Positions 35,356-44,981 of a stretch of 64,000 nt of DNA are shown piece after piece. The DNA is taken from positions 496,001-560,000 of the forward strand of contig JANQRF010000002.1 of NCBI GenBank assembly GCA_028289285.1, read 5' to 3'. The notes under the pieces are model-generated. The model had not been told where the DNA came from. It saw nothing but the letters and a program-made list of their open reading frames with translations, and did not search any database. This stretch comes from Alphaproteobacteria bacterium. GTDB taxonomy: Bacteria > Pseudomonadota > Alphaproteobacteria > Micavibrionales > Micavibrionaceae. Position 1 is the stretch's first letter; the number at the start of each line of letters is the position of its first letter. A program made the translations under genes and the position numbers.

Positions 35356-36525
35356 TGCAGCAGCTTGCTGTCTTTGTTCCTCAAATGCGCATTGTTCAAC
35401 AGCTTCATTCTGCATTTCCTGAAATCCTTTAACTGTAACAGCAAGAGGGTGAGGTTTCATAGCAGCCAGTTCCTGCATGCAAAGACTGATCGCGATATCG
35501 TCAGCTGTTCTAAAAATCATCTTAGTCGAATCCTGAATATCTTCTCCAAAATGGCGTCCGACAATAGCTCCAACCTGACCATAATAAGTGGGAGAAGATT
35601 GCTGCAGGCCTGAGATGCTGTAACGGGGATCAAGCTTTCTTCCTGCATATCTTTCTTCTACGGAAATTCTGTAAGGATTGCGCAGACAAACGGGACAAGC
35701 ATCATAATGGCTGACATTATTTAACGGATCGAGATAGAGTGGATTTAAACCGTTTTGATCTTTTAAATTTTGCAACGCAGTCTTTGATTTATTTTTATAC
35801 GACTCATAAGTGGTACGGGTCATGGCCTCGTCAAAGACTCTACGGACACGTAAACCCAGTGAGTTAGGAAAATAAAAGTAGCGTGATTCCGCAATAATTT
35901 TATCCTGAATATTGTCGAATTCAGGAATGAATGCTTTGTCTTTACGCCTGATCCAGAAATTATACGGGATATTTTGCAAACTAAAATCGGTGGACAGGCT
36001 AGCTTGATATTCTTCAGGCAGACCAAAGGCAGAAATTTTTTCAAGAGCGGCAATAAGCTTATTTAGATCGCTTACTTTCTTCGTTGTGAATCCGCCGGGA
36101 GTGTAATTCCGTCCGTATGGCGGAGATGAGCCGATCATTTCGTCATAAATTTCTCCGACATTTAGTTGAATATTATCAGGTAATTCATCAAACCCGATCA
36201 CCGTGCAATCATAATGTATGATTTTTTCACGCATCTGGCTCGCATTTTTAGATTTGCCGAGCTCTCTATATAGTCTGCCGGGCATTGGTTTTTGAAAGAC
36301 CCGGCGTACTTCGAGTGTAATATTGTTCTCAAAGCTGTATCGTGTCGTATCTCCCAGGACACAGCCGTCACTATCAAATTCGTGGGCATAATAATCTTTA
36401 CGCCTGCGTTTGTTTACGTGGACCTTTTTTTTGGGAATAAAGGGCGGATTTTCATCGATAAAACATTGCAGGAAGATGCCGCGATATGGTTCCTGAAGAT
36501 GACGATGTGTTACATCAACAATCAT
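35320..36525 (-). CDS. Hypothetical protein with an internal duplication, 401 aa
   Basis: Not recognised. No signal peptide; basic N-terminal patch [13 protein letters not shown]. Two parts look like copies of one domain: [27 protein letters not shown]...HYDC (about residues 66-108) and [28 protein letters not shown]...HYDACPVC (about 223-282). The second ends in a CPVC that could bind metal. The gene is AT-rich, convergent with lolD and overlapping it by 36 nt, and divergent from dnaE. Confidence 0.65.
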   Translation of the reverse strand: MIVDVTHRHLQEPYRGIFLQCFIDENPPFIPKKKVHVNKRRRKDYYAHEFDSDGCVLGDTTRYSFENNITLEVRRVFQKPMPGRLYRELGKSKNASQMREKIIHYDCTVIGFDELPDNIQLNVGEIYDEMIGSSPPYGRNYTPGGFTTKKVSDLNKLIAALEKISAFGLPEEYQASLSTDFSLQNIPYNFWIRRKDKAFIPEFDNIQDKIIAESRYFYFPNSLGLRVRRVFDEAMTRTTYESYKNKSKTALQNLKDQNGLNPLYLDPLNNVSHYDACPVCLRNPYRISVEERYAGRKLDPRYSISGLQQSSPTYYGQVGAIVGRHFGEDIQDSTKMIFRTADDIAISLCMQELAAMKPHPLAVTVKGFQEMQNEAVEQCAFEEQRQQAAASIAQHAPGLQF

Positions 36526-36528
36526 GAT

Positions 36529-36558
36529 TTAATATTAGACTTTAGTAATACGTGTCAA
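36529..36558 (-). promoter_or_regulatory. Candidate promoter of the 36525 orphan (leaderless)
   Basis: On the minus strand TTGACA (36558-36553) followed by either TAATAT after 15 nt or TATTAA after 18 nt. In both cases the ATG at 36525 is within about 3-6 nt of the -10 box, and no Shine-Dalgarno sequence is seen. The -10 assignment is ambiguous. Confidence 0.4.
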
Positions 36559-36625
36559 TAGAACCCATTTAACCCATCTAAAAAATTATGCCAAATAAAA
36601 CTTTGGGGGCAGAGCCGGTTTTTTC

Positions 36626-36639
36626 GCCTAAAATTAGGC
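36626..36639. repeat. GCCTAA-AA-TTAGGC inverted repeat upstream of dnaE
   Basis: A perfect 6 bp inverted repeat with a 2 bp centre, ending 23 nt before the dnaE ATG. It sits where a dnaE promoter or operator would be expected, but no clear -35/-10 pair could be assigned. Function not known. Confidence 0.3.
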
Positions 36640-36662
36640 CTTGCTATGCTAAATAGTTTTTT

Positions 36663-39600
36663 ATGTCTGACTTTGTGCATCTTCACGTCCATTCTGCCTA
36701 TTCTCTGGCGGAAGGGGCGATTCATCCTAAAGAACTGGTGAAGTTGGCCAAGGCGCAGGGCGCATCAGCGATAGCGGTGACTGATACGAATAATATGTTC
36801 GGCGCGCTTGAATTTGCGATGGCTGCGCGGGCGGCGGGTATCCAGCCGATTTTGGGCGCGCAGATCACCTTGCCGGATGAAAAGCAGATCGTCTTACTTG
36901 CGCAAAGTGCGCAAGGCTATCAACATCTTTCCAAGGTTTTAAGCGATGCGTTTATGCAAGGGCAGGGCGGCAAGGATGTCCGCGTGGCTCTTGGTGATTT
37001 TAAAGACCATGCGGATGGACTGATCTGCCTGTCGGGCGGTCCCGTTAAAGGTCTGCTAGATGAAGCAGATTTACTCAAAGCCAAAGAGATTTTCAGGGAC
37101 CGGTTTTATATCGAAATGCAACGTCATGGGCTGCCCGAAGAGGACCGCAATGAAGGCCCTCTGATTGACCTGGCCTATGCGCATGACATTCCGCTTGTTG
37201 CCACGAACGATGTGTATTTTTCTGCACCGGAAATGCATGAAGCGCATGATGCGTTATTGTGTATTGCTGACGGGCGCTATGTCACCGAAGAAGATCGCCG
37301 TAAAGTGACGCGGGACCATTATCTGAAAAGCGCAGATGAGATGATGTCTCTTTTCGAAGATGTGCCCGAAGCGATTCAAAATACGGCTTATATCGCTCAG
37401 CGGTGCCATTTTCTTTTAGAATCAATTGATCCAATTTTGCCGCCTTTTGAAACGGAGAGCGGGCGAAGTGAAATTGAAGAGCTGAAAGCACAGGTGAAAG
37501 AAGGGTTGCAATGGCGCCTTGATAATTTTGCCGCAGACGGTACGGATCCAAAACCATATTGGGAACGTCTAGACTTTGAACTGGATGTCATCGAGCAAAT
37601 GGGGTTCCCGGGTTATTTCCTGATCGTGTCCGACTTTATCAAATGGGCCAAGGATCATGATATCCCGGTCGGGCCGGGCCGGGGCTCGGGCGCCGGGTCT
37701 GTTGTTGCCTGGGCGCTGAAGATTACAGACCTTGATCCGCTTGAATTAAATCTTCTCTTTGAGCGTTTTTTGAATCCTGAACGGATTTCCATGCCGGACT
37801 TTGATATCGATTTCTGCCAGGACCGGCGGGACGAAGTGATTAAATATGTGCAGGATAAATACGGCTATGACCGGGTGGCTCAGATTATTACGTTCGGGAA
37901 GCTGCAGGCGCGGGCGGTGGTGCGCGATGTCGGGCGCGTGCTTCAGATGCCGTATGGTGCGGTAGACCGTATTGCCAAGATGATCCCGAATAATCCGGCT
38001 TATCCGACAACTCTACAAGAAGCTCTGGATGGGGATGAAGATTTACGTGCCGAAGCGGCCAAGGATGAAGTCACACAAAAGCTGGTGGATATCGCGCTGA
38101 AACTCGAAGGTCTTTACCGACATGCGTCTACCCATGCGGCAGGCCTTGTGATTGGTGATCGTCCTTTACATGAGCTTGTCCCTGTCTATCGCGATCCGCG
38201 TTCCGATATGCCTGTGACACAGTTCAACATGAAATATGTCGAGCAGGCGGGGCTAGTCAAGTTTGACTTTCTGGGCCTGAAAACCCTGACGGTCGTGCAG
38301 GAAGCAGTCAAAAACATCAAAACCTCGACAGGAAAAGACATCGATATTCTTCAAATTCCCCTAGATGATGAAAAGACTTACGAGATGCTCTCGCACGGAG
38401 ATGCAACGGGCGTGTTCCAGCTTGAAAGTACGGGTATGCGTGATGTGCTGCGCAAGATGAAGCTGAACCAGTTTGAAGAAATTATCGCGCTTGTCTCACT
38501 TTACCGTCCGGGTCCGATGGATAATATCCCGACTTATATCAGTAATAAAAAGGGCGAGACGGAACCCGATTACCTGCATCCAAAGCTCAAACCGATTTTG
38601 GAGCCGACTTACGGGATTATGATTTACCAGGAGCAGGTCCTGCAGGCAGCGCAAATTCTGGCCGGTTATACACTCGGTGGCGCCGACTTTCTGCGTAAAG
38701 CCATGGGCAAGAAAATTAAATCTGAAATGGATAAACAGCGCGAGACGTTTGTGGCCGGCGCTGCAGAACATAATAATGTGCCTGAAAAACAGGCGGCTGC
38801 AATTTTCGAACAGATCGCAAAATTCGCAGGCTATGGCTTTAACCGCGCGCATGCGTCCTGTTATGCGCTGATCGCCTATCAGACCGCGTGGTTGAAAGCC
38901 AATTACCCGGTTGAGTTTATGGCAGCTTCCATGACGCTAGATTACGGTAACACGGATAAGCTGGCTGTCTTTAAGCAGGAGCTTGATCGGATGGGCATTC
39001 GATTACTTCCACCAGACATTAATCAGTCCGATGTCATGTTTAAAGTCGAAGACGGCGCTGTGCGGTATGCGCTCGCGGCGCTGAAAGGTGTCGGGGAAGG
39101 GGCCATGGCGGGCGTGATACAAGAGCGCACGGAAAACGGGCCATATGAGTCTTTAAGTAATTTTGTCGAGCGGATGGATCCGCGCAGTATGAATAAACGC
39201 CAGTTTGAAGGACTAGTCTGTGCGGGGGCCTTTGATGTGTTTAACCCGAACCGGGCGGAGCTGCATACGAACACGGAAATGATTTTACGCTTTGCCGTGA
39301 CGCAGGCTGAAGAACGCGAAAGCGGGCAGGTTAATCTCTTTGGCAATGCGGATGAAGCCTCCAAATTGCCACCGCTTCAAAAGACCGAAGAATGGGATCA
39401 TCTTGAAAAGCTTGGCTACGAGTTTGGCGCGATTGGGTTTTATCTTTCCGCCCATCCGCTTGATCCGAAAGCCGGGCAGTTGGCGCGGCAGGGCGTGATC
39501 TCCTATGCGAACTTGGCTGAAGAATTGAAAACACGTATTTCAAGCCGGGTGCAGATCGCAGGCGTGCTGATTAAAAAACAGGAACGCATGTCCGCGCGCG

Positions 39601-40022
39601 GGAATAAATTTGCCTTTCTGCAATGTTCGGATAGTTCCGGCGTCTATGAAGTCATGATCTTTTCAGACACGTTGAGTGCGTGCCGCGATTTGCTTCAGCC
39701 AGGTACGGCGTTGCTATTGGAAGTGGATGCGGAAGAAAAAGAAGATCAGATCCGTCTCACAGGCCAGATGATCCAGCCGCTTGATACGGCCATGGCCACG
39801 AAACTCAAAGCCATTGAAGTGCACATGGATGCACCTGCGCCAGCGGCGGAACTTAAAAGATTACTGGAAGAGGGGGGCAAAGGCCTTGTCGATGTCCGGC
39901 TTTATGCGCATATCAATGATAATGTCGCTGAATTGTCCCTGCCCGGAAAATACGCCGTTTCCCCGGCGGCCATTCACACACTCCAAAAAACCGCCGGGAT
40001 TATTGAGGTGAAGGAGTTTTAG
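36663..40022 (+). CDS. dnaE: DNA polymerase III subunit alpha
   Basis: Catalytic subunit of the replicative polymerase. N-terminal PHP domain with HLHVHSAYSLAEGAI (His7, His9), the polymerase core with GPGRGSGAGSVVAWAL near residue 338 and the catalytic PDFDIDFCQDRRDEV near residue 378, later KFDFLGLKTLTV and YGFNRAHASCYALIAYQTAW; OB-fold region near the C-terminus. At 1119 aa it is of DnaE1 type, slightly short. Stand-alone gene, convergent with and overlapping the next small gene by 4 nt. Confidence 0.98.
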   Translation: MSDFVHLHVHSAYSLAEGAIHPKELVKLAKAQGASAIAVTDTNNMFGALEFAMAARAAGIQPILGAQITLPDEKQIVLLAQSAQGYQHLSKVLSDAFMQGQGGKDVRVALGDFKDHADGLICLSGGPVKGLLDEADLLKAKEIFRDRFYIEMQRHGLPEEDRNEGPLIDLAYAHDIPLVATNDVYFSAPEMHEAHDALLCIADGRYVTEEDRRKVTRDHYLKSADEMMSLFEDVPEAIQNTAYIAQRCHFLLESIDPILPPFETESGRSEIEELKAQVKEGLQWRLDNFAADGTDPKPYWERLDFELDVIEQMGFPGYFLIVSDFIKWAKDHDIPVGPGRGSGAGSVVAWALKITDLDPLELNLLFERFLNPERISMPDFDIDFCQDRRDEVIKYVQDKYGYDRVAQIITFGKLQARAVVRDVGRVLQMPYGAVDRIAKMIPNNPAYPTTLQEALDGDEDLRAEAAKDEVTQKLVDIALKLEGLYRHASTHAAGLVIGDRPLHELVPVYRDPRSDMPVTQFNMKYVEQAGLVKFDFLGLKTLTVVQEAVKNIKTSTGKDIDILQIPLDDEKTYEMLSHGDATGVFQLESTGMRDVLRKMKLNQFEEIIALVSLYRPGPMDNIPTYISNKKGETEPDYLHPKLKPILEPTYGIMIYQEQVLQAAQILAGYTLGGADFLRKAMGKKIKSEMDKQRETFVAGAAEHNNVPEKQAAAIFEQIAKFAGYGFNRAHASCYALIAYQTAWLKANYPVEFMAASMTLDYGNTDKLAVFKQELDRMGIRLLPPDINQSDVMFKVEDGAVRYALAALKGVGEGAMAGVIQERTENGPYESLSNFVERMDPRSMNKRQFEGLVCAGAFDVFNPNRAELHTNTEMILRFAVTQAEERESGQVNLFGNADEASKLPPLQKTEEWDHLEKLGYEFGAIGFYLSAHPLDPKAGQLARQGVISYANLAEELKTRISSRVQIAGVLIKKQERMSARGNKFAFLQCSDSSGVYEVMIFSDTLSACRDLLQPGTALLLEVDAEEKEDQIRLTGQMIQPLDTAMATKLKAIEVHMDAPAPAAELKRLLEEGGKGLVDVRLYAHINDNVAELSLPGKYAVSPAAIHTLQKTAGIIEVKEF

Positions 40023-40270
40023 CAAAAATCAGCAGTTACCGGGAATTCTCTGGGTTTAATACCAAGTTTTTTTGAGATGGATTCAAGCTCTTTAGCCTGA
40101 TTTTCAGACATAACTGTATGAGATAAGCAAGTCAGCATATTTTCTGCGTATTGATCCCAATTTATAGGTCCGGTGAACTGGTAACCGTAATGATCTCCAA
40201 AAACATCTGCAGCAAGGTCGCTGAGAGCTTGGCGGGCTTTCGCCAATTCTATACTATTTTTGTTACTCAT
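40019..40270 (-). CDS. Small hypothetical protein, 83 aa
   Basis: Not recognised. A soluble, helical protein: SIELAKARQALSDLAADVFG, then a Tyr/Trp-rich middle (HYGYQFTGPINWDQYAENML) and a charged C-terminal helix. GGAG lies 7 nt before the ATG. It overlaps the dnaE 3' end by 4 nt and is divergent from rpsB. Confidence 0.5.
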   Translation of the reverse strand: MSNKNSIELAKARQALSDLAADVFGDHYGYQFTGPINWDQYAENMLTCLSHTVMSENQAKELESISKKLGIKPREFPVTADFC

Positions 40271-40482
40271 TTCTGCTCCACGCTAAATTTTCAACTTTTT
40301 ACATATAATAAATGCCCCGCGTCAACAAAAATATCTTGCATAATTATTAAAACCCCCGTAAAAGGCAGGCCATCGGCTGTTTTTAGCCGAAATACACATG
40401 CGGGATCCTTGATTTCCGGTCCGTGAAAACGGCCCAAACCCGCAGAGGAAATAACTGGAACAATAGATAAGGAGAACCAGAT
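40271..40482 (+). promoter_or_regulatory. rpsB leader region
   Basis: The 212 nt before rpsB contain AT-rich TATAAT-like and CATAAT-like boxes (40304-40309, 40339-40344) without convincing -35 partners, and a small hairpin TCGGCT/AGCCGA (40373-40390) with a T-rich loop. The rpsB promoter and possibly its autoregulatory leader should lie here, but I cannot fix either. Confidence 0.3.
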
Positions 40483-41331
40483 ATGGCACTGCCAACTTTT
40501 ACCATGCGCCAATTGCTTGAAGCAGGCGTTCATTTCGGACATCACACACGTCGCTGGAACCCAAAGATGCGCGATTATATCTTTGGGGTACGTAACGGCG
40601 TCCACATCCTGGATTTACAACAAACAACCCCGATGATGGGCAATGCGCTTCAGGCGATGCGCGATATTGTTGCCGGGGGCGGGCGCGTCCTGTTTGTCGG
40701 CACCAAGCGCGCAGCAGCGGATAAAATCGCATCAAGCGCAAAGCATTGCGGTCAGTACTTCGTTAATCACCGTTGGCTCGGCGGGATGATGACCAACTGG
40801 AAGACAATTTCAGCTTCCATTACACGTCTGCGTGAGCTTGAAGATCTTCTAGGTAAGGAAGACACAGGTCTGACCAAGAAAGAAACCCTGATGCTCACCC
40901 GTGAGCGCGACAAGCTTGAGCTGTCTCTCGGCGGGATCAAAGATATGGGCGGCCAGCCGGATGCGCTTTTCGTGATTGATGTAGTCAAAGAAGATTTGGC
41001 CGTCAAAGAAGCTAATACGCTTGGCATTCCGGTTTTTGGTATTTTAGATTCCAATGCAGACCCTGCAGGCATTGATTACCCGATCCCGGGCAATGACGAC
41101 GCCCTGCGCGCGATTGAGCTGTATTGTGATCTGTTCTCTGAAGCTATTCTGGATGGTCTGCAGGCTGAACTGTCTAAATCAGGCGCAGATCTGGGCGCGG
41201 CTGAAGAAGTAAAGGTCGATGTGCCTGAAGAGCCTGCTGCAGCCGAAGAGCCAAAAGCAGAAGAAGCGCCTGCGGCACAGGAACCTGAAGCTGCGGAAGA
41301 ACCAGAGAAAAAAGCGGCCTCTGCCGGATAA
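40483..41331 (+). CDS. rpsB: 30S ribosomal protein S2
   Basis: Ribosomal protein of the small subunit. Signatures: [20 protein letters not shown] near the N-terminus, [24 protein letters not shown] and [20 protein letters not shown]. The core ends near residue 235; an acidic Ala/Glu/Pro-rich tail of about 45 residues follows, a feature common in alphaproteobacterial S2. AAGGAG lies 8 nt before the ATG. It is co-transcribed with tsf, 26 nt downstream. Confidence 0.98.
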   Translation: MALPTFTMRQLLEAGVHFGHHTRRWNPKMRDYIFGVRNGVHILDLQQTTPMMGNALQAMRDIVAGGGRVLFVGTKRAAADKIASSAKHCGQYFVNHRWLGGMMTNWKTISASITRLRELEDLLGKEDTGLTKKETLMLTRERDKLELSLGGIKDMGGQPDALFVIDVVKEDLAVKEANTLGIPVFGILDSNADPAGIDYPIPGNDDALRAIELYCDLFSEAILDGLQAELSKSGADLGAAEEVKVDVPEEPAAAEEPKAEEAPAAQEPEAAEEPEKKAASAG

Positions 41332-41357
41332 TCCATATCATTGAAAGGATAAAGAAC

Positions 41358-42275
41358 ATGTCGATTACAGCTTCTATGGTGAAAGAACTGCGCGAAAAGT
41401 CCGGCGCAGGGATGATGGATGCCAAAAAGGCGCTTGAAGAAACCGGCGGGGATATGGATGCCGCTGTTGATTTTCTGCGTAAAAAAGGTCTCGCCAAAGC
41501 CGAAAAGAAATCTTCCCGGACTGCAGCGGAAGGTCTTGTGTCCGTGGCCACTGCCGGGACGACAGGCGTTGCCGTTGAGGTCAATTCCGAAACCGATTTC
41601 GTGGCCCGGAATGACCAGTTCCAAGGCTTTGTCCGTGACTTAACAGATAAAGCCCTGAATGAGGCCGCCGATCTTGAAGGTCTTATGGCAGCTGATATGG
41701 GGGGAAAGAATGTAAAAGACACGCTGACCGATTTGATTTCAACCATTGGCGAGAATATGAATGTCCGCCGGATGGAAAAACTGTCCGTTGAGAAAGGCGC
41801 AGTTGTGTCTTACGTGCATAACGCCGTTGCCGATAATCTCGGCAAAATCGGTGTTCTGGTGGCGCTTGAAAGTGACGGCGATGCCGCCAAGCTTGAAGAG
41901 CTCGGCAAGCAGCTGGCGATGCATGTCGCGGCTGCATTTCCGAAATATCTGGACCGTGACAGTGTTGATGCGGCAGAGATGGAACGTGAAAAAGGCATTA
42001 TCCGTGAACAGGCGCTGGCTGAAGGTAAGCCTGCCGAGATCGTTGAAAAAATGCTCGAAGGCCGGATGCGTAAATATTATGAAGAGATTTGTCTTTTAGA
42101 TCAGACTTTTGTCATTGACGGTGAAACCAAAATCTCAAAAGTTCTGGAAAACGCTGCCGGAGAGGCTGGCGCGCCTGTGGCGATTAAAGCCTATGCCCGC
42201 GTGCAACTCGGTGAAGGTATCGAAAAAGAAGAAGAAGATTTCGCCGCTGAAGTTGCGAAAGCCGCGAACGGTTAA
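41358..42275 (+). CDS. tsf: Elongation factor Ts
   Basis: Nucleotide exchange factor of EF-Tu. Signatures: [20 protein letters not shown] near the N-terminus (UBA-like domain), [10 protein letters not shown] near residue 75, and [15 protein letters not shown]; 305 aa matches the family. AAAGGA precedes the ATG. An inverted-repeat unit and an intrinsic terminator follow, so the rpsB-tsf transcript likely ends before the next orphan. Confidence 0.98.
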   Translation: MSITASMVKELREKSGAGMMDAKKALEETGGDMDAAVDFLRKKGLAKAEKKSSRTAAEGLVSVATAGTTGVAVEVNSETDFVARNDQFQGFVRDLTDKALNEAADLEGLMAADMGGKNVKDTLTDLISTIGENMNVRRMEKLSVEKGAVVSYVHNAVADNLGKIGVLVALESDGDAAKLEELGKQLAMHVAAAFPKYLDRDSVDAAEMEREKGIIREQALAEGKPAEIVEKMLEGRMRKYYEEICLLDQTFVIDGETKISKVLENAAGEAGAPVAIKAYARVQLGEGIEKEEEDFAAEVAKAANG

Positions 42276-42282
42276 TAAACGG

Positions 42283-42356
42283 CGTCATCCCGTGGCTTGA
42301 CCACGGGATCTTGTGCAGTCACAGGAAAGATACCGCGATCAAGTCGCGGTATGACG
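42283..42356. repeat. Double-hairpin repeat unit (MITE/REP-like)
   Basis: A 74 bp unit bounded by CGTCAT and ATGACG. It comprises two hairpins in inverted orientation: CCCGTGG/CCACGGG with loop CTTGA, and ATACCGCGA/TCGCGGTAT with loop TCAAG, so each half is an imperfect inverted copy of the other. It starts 7 nt after the tsf stop. Confidence 0.75.
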
Positions 42357-42370
42357 TAAAAAAACAAATC

Positions 42371-42400
42371 AGGCCGCTTTCTTAGGCGGCCTTTTTATTT
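42371..42400 (+). terminator. Intrinsic terminator after tsf
   Basis: AGGCCGC (42371-42377), 8 nt loop, GCGGCCT (42386-42392), followed by a T-rich tract to 42400. Canonical Rho-independent terminator closing rpsB-tsf. The -35 box of the next promoter begins at its very end. Confidence 0.85.
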
Positions 42401-42426
42401 GACAAAATCCTATATTTTTATATACA
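42399..42426 (+). promoter_or_regulatory. Candidate promoter of the 42433 gene (leaderless)
   Basis: TTGACA (42399-42404), 16 nt spacer, TATACA (42421-42426), then 6 nt to the ATG at 42433. No Shine-Dalgarno sequence. The promoter follows directly on the tsf terminator, giving the orphan an insulated transcription unit. Confidence 0.5.
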
Positions 42427-42432
42427 TAATAA

Positions 42433-43584
42433 ATGAACTTATCTCGAAGAAGCTTTATAAGACTTTCAGGAGCTGCGCCCGCCGCCGCTATAAGTGCTTC
42501 ACCTGTGGGTCAAGCCTCGCTTTTGCCGGATTTTCTAATTGGATCAGACGGCTTACCTGTCGAGTGGCTAAGACAAGGCCATAGAGAGAAAATTAAAAAA
42601 TTTAAAAAAACAAAATTTGATCGTTTTCTCAGAAGCAAGCCCCCAGACTTGATTGCCAATTTTTTAGCCGGCAAAACGACTTGGGACTCTGATTGTGTTC
42701 TGGCGCTTTCAGATACCGATTTTTTTTGGTTTTATCAAGCCATAACAGAGGCGCGTTCAGACGTTAACATACAGCATTATCTATCTGATGAGGCGCTTGC
42801 CTATTCACTTGGCGATTTAAACGATGAAACATCGGACATGCATGGCCACATTCAAACGGCCATAAAATTCAGAGAGATCATTTCTAGATTAGGTGATGAT
42901 ACACTCACTTTTGGACAAGTTCGGCAAAATTTAAGACTATGCTTTAAATCATTAGTTGAAAAATTTGCTGCAGAGCCTGATATTTTTAAAGGCGGACTTT
43001 ATTATGATGCATATCAAAACATTGATCATTTTAGAGTAATTATACATAGGGAAAATAAAGCCGATCAGGAATTTTGGGAGAAGGAAATTTCCGATGCAAC
43101 AACTGAAACATTGGAGCAAAATTTTGAAGGTTTTGTGGCAGAGAGCTGGCGTAAAGAAGAGGAGAAACGTCAAGCGCAAAGAGACTATGATGTGCAAAGA
43201 AAAAAGGAAAGAAAGAGCGCTGAAGCAGAAAAAAGAGATGCACAGATTAGGGAAAAAATTGCAAATCCCGACAAGCGCGATCCCTATATTGCAAGAATTT
43301 CAAAATTAGAGGTAGACGGCGAAAACCTGTATTTCCTTGAAGGTGGGTGCTCAAAAAAAATCTTAACAAAAGTTGATTGGTATTACTTTGCCCTTTCTTT
43401 GGATATAAATGCAAAGCCATCCGATATAAAAATGCAGTTTGAAGGTGCTGTTTTAGAAGTAAATAATCCTAAGATTATAGCTCATATAGAGGCCCAGATT
43501 AAAAAAAGCCCGAAATCCGGGGAAGGCAGAGTCCGCTTTCCTAATCGTAGAGATGGAATTGACCTGAACCACTGCGATCCTTAA
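42433..43584 (+). CDS. Hypothetical protein with Tat-type signal, 383 aa
   Basis: Function not recognised. The N-terminus MNLSRRSFIRLSGAAPAAA has a textbook twin-arginine motif (SRRSFIR) and a short hydrophobic stretch, so Tat export is likely. The rest is polar and AT-rich; a highly charged coiled-coil region with many Glu/Lys/Arg lies at about 235-285 (for example KEEEKRQAQRDYDVQRKKER). It is inserted between tsf and pyrH, genes normally adjacent, and has its own promoter. Confidence 0.65.
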   Translation: MNLSRRSFIRLSGAAPAAAISASPVGQASLLPDFLIGSDGLPVEWLRQGHREKIKKFKKTKFDRFLRSKPPDLIANFLAGKTTWDSDCVLALSDTDFFWFYQAITEARSDVNIQHYLSDEALAYSLGDLNDETSDMHGHIQTAIKFREIISRLGDDTLTFGQVRQNLRLCFKSLVEKFAAEPDIFKGGLYYDAYQNIDHFRVIIHRENKADQEFWEKEISDATTETLEQNFEGFVAESWRKEEEKRQAQRDYDVQRKKERKSAEAEKRDAQIREKIANPDKRDPYIARISKLEVDGENLYFLEGGCSKKILTKVDWYYFALSLDINAKPSDIKMQFEGAVLEVNNPKIIAHIEAQIKKSPKSGEGRVRFPNRRDGIDLNHCDP

Positions 43585-43688
43585 ACTTTAATCTTCTGTA
43601 AGCGCTACCTTTCGCATTGATTTTCAAAGCCTTATTGCGTAATCTCACTGCCATGTCAGAGCCTGCCCTAAAAAGTGAAGAAACGCCT

Positions 43689-44414
43689 ATGTCCAACGCC
43701 CAGCCAAATTATAAACGTGTCTTATTGAAAATGTCCGGGGAAGTCCTGATGGGCCCGAACGAGTTCGGCCTGCACCAGGATACGGTCAACCGCGTGGCGG
43801 CGGACATCAAGCAGGCCGTTGAGATGGGCGTGGAGGTCTGCGTGGTTGTCGGCGCCGGGAATATCTTTCGGGGTGTCTCGGGCGCGGCAGAAGGGATGGA
43901 CCGGACAACCGCCGATTATATGGGCATGCTGGGGATTGTGATCAATGCGCTTGCGCTTCAAAATTCGCTGGAGAATGCAGGGGTGATGACCCGGGTGATG
44001 TCGGCGATCCCCATGTCTGCCATCTGTGAGCCCTATATCCGCCGCAAAGCCATGCGGCACATGGAAAAAGGCCGGGTGGTGATTTTCGCAGCCGGAACCG
44101 GAAACCCGTATTTTACAACCGATACGGCCGCAGCGCTGCGGGCCTCTGAAATGAATTGCGATGCGATGATGAAAGGCACGAAGGTAGACGGGGTCTATTC
44201 CGCCGACCCGGCCAAGGATAAAGACGCAAAACGTTATGACACGCTGACTTATATGGACGTGCTGACCAAGGATTTGAAAGTGATGGATGCAACGGCGATT
44301 TCACTGGCCCGGGAAAATGATATCCCGATCGTGGTCTTTTCAGTAAAAGAAGAAGGTAATTTCGCCAAGACCCTCACGGGGGCAGGCACGTTTACGACAG
44401 TATCAAACGGATAG
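43689..44414 (+). CDS. pyrH: UMP kinase
   Basis: Converts UMP to UDP; amino-acid-kinase fold. Signatures: [13 protein letters not shown] near the N-terminus, [11 protein letters not shown] near 60, [35 protein letters not shown] and [13 protein letters not shown]. The ATG at 43689 gives 241 aa, the family length, with GAAGAA upstream; an ATG at 43653 would add 12 residues and cannot be excluded. It begins the pyrH-frr-uppS-cdsA-dxr-rseP run. Confidence 0.97.
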   Translation: MSNAQPNYKRVLLKMSGEVLMGPNEFGLHQDTVNRVAADIKQAVEMGVEVCVVVGAGNIFRGVSGAAEGMDRTTADYMGMLGIVINALALQNSLENAGVMTRVMSAIPMSAICEPYIRRKAMRHMEKGRVVIFAAGTGNPYFTTDTAAALRASEMNCDAMMKGTKVDGVYSADPAKDKDAKRYDTLTYMDVLTKDLKVMDATAISLARENDIPIVVFSVKEEGNFAKTLTGAGTFTTVSNG

Positions 44415-44426
44415 AAGAGGTAGCAC

Positions 44427-44981
44427 ATGTCATACAGTAAAGATGATTTAAAACGCCGGATGGACGGCGCCGTTGATAGTTTGAAATCCGATATGGCGGG
44501 CTTGCGCACGGGCCGGGCCTCTGCGGGCATGCTGGAGCCGGTTATGGTGGATATGTATGGCTCCAAAATGCCGATGAACCAGGTGGGTAATGTCAGCGTG
44601 CCGGAGCCGCGTTTATTGACGGTCTCCGTGTGGGATGCAAGTGCAGTCTCTGCGGTTGAAAAAGCGATCCGCGAAAGCGGGCTGGGCCTCAATCCGCAGC
44701 CGGAAGGATCGCTCATTCGCGTACCTATCCCGGAGCTGAATGAAGAGCGCCGTAAAGAACTCACGAAAGTTGCAGGCCAGTATGCGGAAAGCGCGCGCGT
44801 GGCTGTACGCAATGTCCGTCGTGACGGCATGGATGCGCTCAAGAAATCTGAAAAGGATAAAGAAATCTCTGAAGATGAGCGCAAGCAGCATGAAGGGGAT
44901 GTTCAAAAACTCACCGATGATGCGATCAAGCAAATCGACACCATGCTTAGCGATAAAGAAAAGGACATCATGACAGTCTGA
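44427..44981 (+). CDS. frr: Ribosome recycling factor
   Basis: Splits post-termination ribosomes together with EF-G. 184 aa; the pattern [20 protein letters not shown] near residue 27 and the C-terminal helix [11 protein letters not shown]...[19 protein letters not shown] match the family. GAGG precedes the ATG; the stop overlaps the uppS start by 1 nt. Confidence 0.97.
   Translation: MSYSKDDLKRRMDGAVDSLKSDMAGLRTGRASAGMLEPVMVDMYGSKMPMNQVGNVSVPEPRLLTVSVWDASAVSAVEKAIRESGLGLNPQPEGSLIRVPIPELNEERRKELTKVAGQYAESARVAVRNVRRDGMDALKKSEKDKEISEDERKQHEGDVQKLTDDAIKQIDTMLSDKEKDIMTV

Noticed and set aside
40304..40344. TATAAT-like boxes as the rpsB promoter
   Set aside because: No -35 partner at acceptable spacing could be identified; recorded only as part of the leader region.
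42283..42400. Repeat cluster considered as a CRISPR array
   Set aside because: Only one inverted pair and a terminator; no regularly spaced direct repeats and no cas genes in the window.
43653..43688. Earlier ATG for pyrH
   Set aside because: Adds 12 residues before the conserved start, with a weaker ribosome-binding site than the ATG at 43689; kept only as an alternative.
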